Positions 12,027 to 15,970 of a DNA stretch of 15,970 nucleotides are shown piece after piece. The stretch is taken from assembly GCA_045658805.1 (NCBI GenBank), contig JAZOVQ010000057.1, forward strand, positions 1 to 15,970, written 5' to 3'. Origin of the DNA: Scatosoma sp045658805 (GTDB taxonomy: Bacteria > Bacillota > Clostridia > Christensenellales > Borkfalkiaceae). Position numbers and translations under genes: made by a program. Numbering within the stretch: position 1 is the first letter of the stretch; every line of letters starts with the position of its first letter. The notes under the pieces are model-generated. The model was given only the letters and a program-made list of their open reading frames with translations. It was not told where the DNA came from and ran no database searches.

Positions 12027-14504
12027 ATGGAAAAACTTACGAATATTATTGAACAAGAGAATATGAAAACCAACCTCCTCCCCGTAATTCCTTTACGGGG
12101 CAAAGTGGCGTTCCCCAACACTTCCATTTCCTTTGAAGTGGGCAGACAAATGACTTTGAAAGCGGTGGAACACGCTTCTACGGGCGACCGCCTTGTGTTG
12201 ATTTGTACGCAAATTGACACCGAAAAGGACGAAATTCAACCCGCCGACCTCTACACCGTCGGTTGCGTTGCAAAAATTAAGCAAGTGGCACAGCTTACGG
12301 GCGGTGCTATGCGCGTGCTTTGCGACGGCTTATACCGCGCGAAAGCCCGTAAAATTTCCACCGACGAAACGGAAGGGTATTTTTATGCTGTTGCGGACGA
12401 AATTAAATCCATTCACGGCGACGACGTATTGGAAGAAGCGTATTTCCGTACGGCGAAAGCGTTGGTAAAAGACGTGCTTTCCGCAGACGGAAAGGTTGGC
12501 AAGGAAACGTTTGCAAAACTTGACCGCTGTGAGCAAGCGGAAGAATACGTCCACCTCGCCGTATCCGCTATGCGCGTGCGCTTGGAAATTAAACAATCCA
12601 TTTTGGAAGAAGCCAAAGTGGTGGAACGCTTGAAATTGTTTGAACGCTGTTTAAACGACGAATTGGAAATTTCCAAAATCGAAAAGAAAATCGCCGCGTC
12701 CGTACGCCAAAGCATCGACAAAAACCAAAAGGAATATTTCCTTAGAGAACAGTTGAAGGCTATTCACACCGAGCTTGGCGACGACGGCAAGGAAGAGGAC
12801 GAATATCGTGAAAAAATCCTTGCGAAAGGCTTGCCTGAGGACTTGGAAACCAAGTGTTTAAAAGAAGTGGACCGCATGAGCAAAATGCAGCCCTCTTCCC
12901 CCGAATATTCGGTTATTGCAGGGTATTTAGACCAAGTTTTGGCGTTGCCTTGGGTGGAAGAAACGGAAGACACCGAGGCGCTTGCCGATTGCGTTGCCGT
13001 TTTAGAAAAAGACCATTACGGGTTAGAAAAAATCAAAGAACGTATCACCGAATACTTCGCCGTTTTGAAGCTTACGGGTACCATGAAAGCCCCTATTTTG
13101 TGCTTCGTCGGCCCTCCCGGTGTTGGTAAAACGAGTATTGCGCAATCGATTGCGCGCGCGTTGAACCGTAAATTTGTGCGTATGAGCCTTGGCGGCGTCA
13201 AAGACGAAGCGGAAATCCGCGGTCACCGCCGTACCTATATCGGCGCAATGCCCGGCCGTATTATTTACGGCATGAAAAACGCAGGCTCCATCAATCCCGT
13301 ATTCTTATTGGACGAAATTGATAAAATTACGTCGGACATGCACGGCGATCCCGCAGGCGCGTTGTTGGAAGTGTTAGATCCCGAACAAAACGCAACCTTC
13401 CGCGATCGTTATATCGAAGCACCGTACGATTTAAGCAAAGTTTTGTTCATAACGACGGCAAACTCTTTGGATACCATTCCCGGTCCCCTTCGTGACCGTA
13501 TGGAAATTATCGAACTTTCGGGCTATACGCTGGAAGAAAAGACGGAAATTGCGCGCCGTTACCTCGTTCCCAAGCAATTGGCGGCAAACGGCTTGACGGA
13601 CAACAACGCCGCTTTCACCGAAGACGGTATTCGTACCGCTATCGAGGGGTATACCCGCGAAGCAGGCGTGCGTACATTGGAACGCACCGTCGGTACTTTG
13701 TGCAGAAAGGTGGCAGTGCAGTACGCTTCGGATAAAAATCTGCCACTCGTAACCGTAGACGCGGCAAAAACCCTGGAATTCCTCGGTGCGCCTCGTTTCA
13801 AAATTGATTCTGCGGATTTCAAAGCGGAAATCGGCGCGGTGACGGGCTTGGCTTGGACGGCGGTAGGCGGCACGACGTTGATCGTGGAAGCAACCAAAGC
13901 GCAGGGCAAGGGCGAAGTGAAATTGACGGGTAAGCTTGGCGACGTTATGAAGGAATCCGCTTTGACTGCGCTTACCTTTATCCGCGCTAACGCCGATAAA
14001 TATCATATTGACCCCGAACTTTTTAAAAATTATGATTTGCATATCCACGTTCCCGAAGGCGCAACCCCCAAGGACGGTCCCAGCGCAGGCATTACCATTG
14101 CAACCGCTATTTTGTCCGTATTTACGGGGAGAAAAGTGCGTGGTGACGTCGCTATGACGGGGGAAATCACCTTGCGCGGCAAAGTGCTTCCCATCGGCGG
14201 CTTGAAAGAAAAAGCGTTGGCGGCAAGACGTGTCGGCATTAAGACGGTTATCATTCCCGACGACAACAAACGCGACGTGGAAGATATCCCCGAAACGGTT
14301 AGAAAAGAAATCACTTTCGTACCCGTTAAATCGGTACAAGAAGTGTTTGATATTATGCTGGAAGGCGGCGAAAATTACAACCTCGCTTTCGGCGCAAAAA
14401 CGCCTGCAAAGCCTCGTAAAAAACGTGTTTCGCCCAAAGCGGAACCCTTGCCCGTTATTCCTGAAAACAACACAAACCATTCTACCGTTCGCTGTAAAAA
14501 ATAA
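12027..14504 (+). CDS. lon: ATP-dependent protease Lon (LonA)
   Basis: Cytoplasmic hexameric AAA+ serine protease that degrades misfolded and regulatory proteins. In 825 residues: the LON substrate-binding domain (about 15-210, starting LPVIPLRG), a central coiled coil, Walker A GPPGVGKT (362-369, K368), Walker B LLDEID (D429, E430), and the protease domain. Catalytic S686 lies in PKDGPSAG and K729 in GGLKEK; the 43-residue spacing equals that of Escherichia coli S679/K722. There is a basic, low-complexity C-terminal tail of about 35 residues. The start is uncertain: ATG 12027 has only a distant GGGGG; ATG 12063, just before LPVIPLRG, is also plausible. ysxC follows after 35 nt, probably in the same transcript. 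lon next to ysxC is a standard Firmicute arrangement. Confidence 0.97.
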   Translation: MEKLTNIIEQENMKTNLLPVIPLRGKVAFPNTSISFEVGRQMTLKAVEHASTGDRLVLICTQIDTEKDEIQPADLYTVGCVAKIKQVAQLTGGAMRVLCDGLYRAKARKISTDETEGYFYAVADEIKSIHGDDVLEEAYFRTAKALVKDVLSADGKVGKETFAKLDRCEQAEEYVHLAVSAMRVRLEIKQSILEEAKVVERLKLFERCLNDELEISKIEKKIAASVRQSIDKNQKEYFLREQLKAIHTELGDDGKEEDEYREKILAKGLPEDLETKCLKEVDRMSKMQPSSPEYSVIAGYLDQVLALPWVEETEDTEALADCVAVLEKDHYGLEKIKERITEYFAVLKLTGTMKAPILCFVGPPGVGKTSIAQSIARALNRKFVRMSLGGVKDEAEIRGHRRTYIGAMPGRIIYGMKNAGSINPVFLLDEIDKITSDMHGDPAGALLEVLDPEQNATFRDRYIEAPYDLSKVLFITTANSLDTIPGPLRDRMEIIELSGYTLEEKTEIARRYLVPKQLAANGLTDNNAAFTEDGIRTAIEGYTREAGVRTLERTVGTLCRKVAVQYASDKNLPLVTVDAAKTLEFLGAPRFKIDSADFKAEIGAVTGLAWTAVGGTTLIVEATKAQGKGEVKLTGKLGDVMKESALTALTFIRANADKYHIDPELFKNYDLHIHVPEGATPKDGPSAGITIATAILSVFTGRKVRGDVAMTGEITLRGKVLPIGGLKEKALAARRVGIKTVIIPDDNKRDVEDIPETVRKEITFVPVKSVQEVFDIMLEGGENYNLAFGAKTPAKPRKKRVSPKAEPLPVIPENNTNHSTVRCKK

Positions 14505-14525
14505 TCTATCGTGGCGTAAAAGCTA

Positions 14526-14553
14526 AAAATGAGGCACCCATGTACGAGATGAA
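14526..14553 (+). repeat. 28-bp dispersed repeat, copy D, spanning the ysxC start
   Basis: Aligned without gaps to copy A it shares AAAATG (1-6), GG (8-9), CC (13-14), ATGTACG (15-21) and TGAA (25-28): 22 of 28 positions. The GAGG ribosome site of ysxC is at repeat positions 6-9 and its ATG is positions 15-17. It is more diverged than copies A-C, so membership is probable but not certain. Confidence 0.55.
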
Positions 14554-15223
14554 AGACAAAAGAGAGCAAAAAGCACCCCCTATGGTTATTAAAAACGCCA
14601 CGTTTATTACGTCGGCGGCAACCAAGGCGCAATTTATCACGCCCGACAAACCCATGATTGCCGTTTGCGGTAAATCCAACGTCGGAAAAAGCTCGTTTAT
14701 CAATATGCTTGCAAATAGAAAAAAGCTTGCAAAAACCAGTAGCGCGCCCGGTAGAACACGCCTTGTAAACTATTTCGATTTCGGTGAATTTATCCTCGCC
14801 GATCTTCCTGGGTACGGCTTTGCGAAAGTATCCAAAATGGAAAAGGAAAAGTGGGCAAAAACTTTGGATAGTTTCTTTAAAGATAAGGAAAAAATTTCCC
14901 ACGTGTTTATGCTTGTCGATTCCCGTCACGATCCTACGGCGGACGACGTACAAATGATTGAATTTTTACATTATCACATGTTGCCTTTCACCGTCGTGTT
15001 GACGAAAGCGGATAAGCTGTCGAGAATGAAAGTGAAAGAGCATATCAAAGCCATTGCGGCGGATTTGTATCTTGGCGCAAGCAACCTGCTTGCTACCAGC
15101 TCGGAAACGGGCTTTGGCAAAGACGACGTTTTGGCAAAAATCCGTTCGGTAATCGACACCGCGCTCACCCTGCAAGCGGAAGGGGCGGAGGACGAGGACG
15201 AAAACGAGGACGTAGACGATTAA
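14540..15223 (+). CDS. ysxC: Ribosome biogenesis GTPase YsxC/EngB (YihA)
   Basis: Essential GTPase that acts in assembly of the 50S ribosomal subunit. The 227 residues carry all G motifs: G1 GKSNVGKS (44-51; the family usually has R at the second position, here K45), G2 T73 in PGRTRLVNYF, G3 DLPGYG (88-93), G4 TKAD (155-158) and G5 TSS (186-188). The protein is longer than the usual 195-200 residues, with about 14 extra N-terminal residues before MVIKNA and an acidic tail (214-227, mostly Asp and Glu). The ATG at 14540 has GAGG 5 nt upstream; the family-like start at 14582 has no good ribosome site. It follows lon by 35 nt. The start region lies inside a diverged copy of the 28-bp repeat. Confidence 0.96.
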   Translation: MYEMKDKREQKAPPMVIKNATFITSAATKAQFITPDKPMIAVCGKSNVGKSSFINMLANRKKLAKTSSAPGRTRLVNYFDFGEFILADLPGYGFAKVSKMEKEKWAKTLDSFFKDKEKISHVFMLVDSRHDPTADDVQMIEFLHYHMLPFTVVLTKADKLSRMKVKEHIKAIAADLYLGASNLLATSSETGFGKDDVLAKIRSVIDTALTLQAEGAEDEDENEDVDD

Positions 15224-15248
15224 CTTCACACAAACATCAGATATGAGA

Positions 15249-15294
15249 AAAGAGAGAACGAAGCGGTTAAAACCAATCGTTCTCTCTTTGTTTT
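15249..15294. terminator. Shared hairpin terminator between ysxC and clpX
   Basis: A perfect 13-bp stem (AAAGAGAGAACGA, 15249-15261, with TCGTTCTCTCTTT, 15277-15289) has a 15-nt loop that contains a further GGT/ACC pairing. The plus-strand tail is GTTTTAT; on the minus strand the arm ends in TTTTCTCAT. It lies between two convergent genes and probably stops both, more efficiently on the plus strand. Confidence 0.85.
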
Positions 15295-15311
15295 ATATCG
15301 TTTTTTAAATG

Positions 15312-15970
15312 TTATGCCGTTTGCTTATACACAAGCTTGGGCGTGCTTCCGTCCGTCAAGCACTCCTTGGTGATAATCACTTCTTCCACGTTTTCTTCGG
15401 AAGGAATTTTATACATCACTTCGGTCATTACGCTTTCAATAATGGTACGAAGCCCTCTCGCGCCCGTCTTTAAACGGATTGCCGTTTGCGCAATTTCACG
15501 CACCGCGTCTTCCTCTACCGTCAATTTTACGCCGTCAAAGCCGACAAGCTTTTGATATTGCTTGATAATCGCGTTTTTCGGTTCGGTTAAAATCTTCACA
15601 AGCGCGTCTTCGCCGAGCGGATCGAGGTTGACGACAATGGGAAGTCTGCCCACGAATTCGGGAATAAGCCCAAACTTCGTTAAATCCTGCGGTTTTACGT
15701 CGTCGAGAACGGTGTAATCCGCTTCGTTTGCGCCAAGGCGCACCTTACCGCCAAAGCCAAGCGTGGTATCGTCCTTACGCGAAGAAACGATGCGGTCAAG
15801 CCCCACGAACGCGCCGCCGCAGATGAACAAAATGTTCGTCGTGTCGATGCGCAAAAGCTCTTGGTTGGGGTGCTTTCTGCCACCCTGCGGGGGTACGTTT
15901 GCCGTCGTGCTTTCGATAATTTTCAAAAGTGCTTGCTGTACGCCCTCACCCGATACGTCGCGCGTGATAG
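15312..15970 (-). CDS. clpX: ATP-dependent Clp protease ATP-binding subunit ClpX, C-terminal half (runs off the window)
   Basis: AAA+ unfoldase that feeds substrates to ClpP. The last 218 codons are present. From the window edge they read ITRDVSGEGVQQALLKIIE, then the pore RKH-loop phrase PPQGGRKHP, TTNILFICGGAF, the LIPEFVGRLP box, and the sensor-2 motif TGARGLRTI, ending KLVYKQTA. These are diagnostic for ClpX rather than ClpA/C or HslU. The zinc finger and Walker motifs are outside the window. In many Firmicutes clpX precedes lon in the same direction; here it is convergent with lon-ysxC and shares their terminator. Confidence 0.97.
   Translation of the reverse strand, partial: ITRDVSGEGVQQALLKIIESTTANVPPQGGRKHPNQELLRIDTTNILFICGGAFVGLDRIVSSRKDDTTLGFGGKVRLGANEADYTVLDDVKPQDLTKFGLIPEFVGRLPIVVNLDPLGEDALVKILTEPKNAIIKQYQKLVGFDGVKLTVEEDAVREIAQTAIRLKTGARGLRTIIESVMTEVMYKIPSEENVEEVIITKECLTDGSTPKLVYKQTA

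Noticed and set aside
13431..14480. A 349-codon minus-strand open frame opposite lon
   Set aside because: It lies entirely within the conserved protease domain of Lon on the other strand, has biased Phe/Arg/Gly composition and no known motif.

Overview
The window looks like core chromosome of a spore-forming Firmicute of the class Clostridia. The evidence is a SpoIVFA/SpoIVFB-type pair, a PdaB-like deacetylase, SigA- and SigE-like promoters, a lon-ysxC pair and a greA-lysS pair. GC content is moderate and genes are closely packed. The lineage below class level is not determined; an uncultured gut clostridium is a guess. I see no rRNA, tRNA, insertion sequence, prophage or CRISPR array.

Left part (1-3107, minus strand): lysS (5' part only) is preceded by greA. 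A consensus SigA promoter at 926-954 drives greA through a roughly 175-nt leader that holds two terminator-like hairpins. Upstream lies a second minus-strand cluster: a small conserved hypothetical gene, an Lrp/AsnC regulator and a class I aminotransferase, an arrangement like Bacillus yugG-yugH. Its promoter is so close to the first ATG that the mRNA is probably leaderless.

Middle part (3200-9607, plus strand): a PdaB-like polysaccharide deacetylase has a SigE-like promoter. It is followed by a tandem-OB SSB-like protein, a stand-alone Cas4-like Fe-S nuclease with a perfect SigA promoter, a SpoIVFA/SpoIVFB-like pair behind a second SigE-like promoter, and RNase G/E with its own promoter. The two SigE-like promoters share the same 14-bp spacing. 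They fit genes expected in the mother cell during spore coat and cortex formation and sigma-K activation.

Right part (9689-15970): a Wzz/CapA-type co-polymerase and a BY-kinase form a two-gene operon closed by a terminator, with no other polysaccharide genes. Then come lon and ysxC (plus strand), a shared hairpin terminator, and the 3' half of clpX convergent with them. Protein quality control (lon, clpX) and ribosome assembly (ysxC) are thus clustered as in many Firmicutes, but with clpX inverted.

The least expected structure is a 28-bp dispersed repeat with four copies (2247-2274, 2278-2305, 4175-4202 on the minus strand, and a diverged one at 14526-14553). The last copy supplies both the Shine-Dalgarno sequence and the start codon of ysxC. 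No complete new defence or mobile system is visible.
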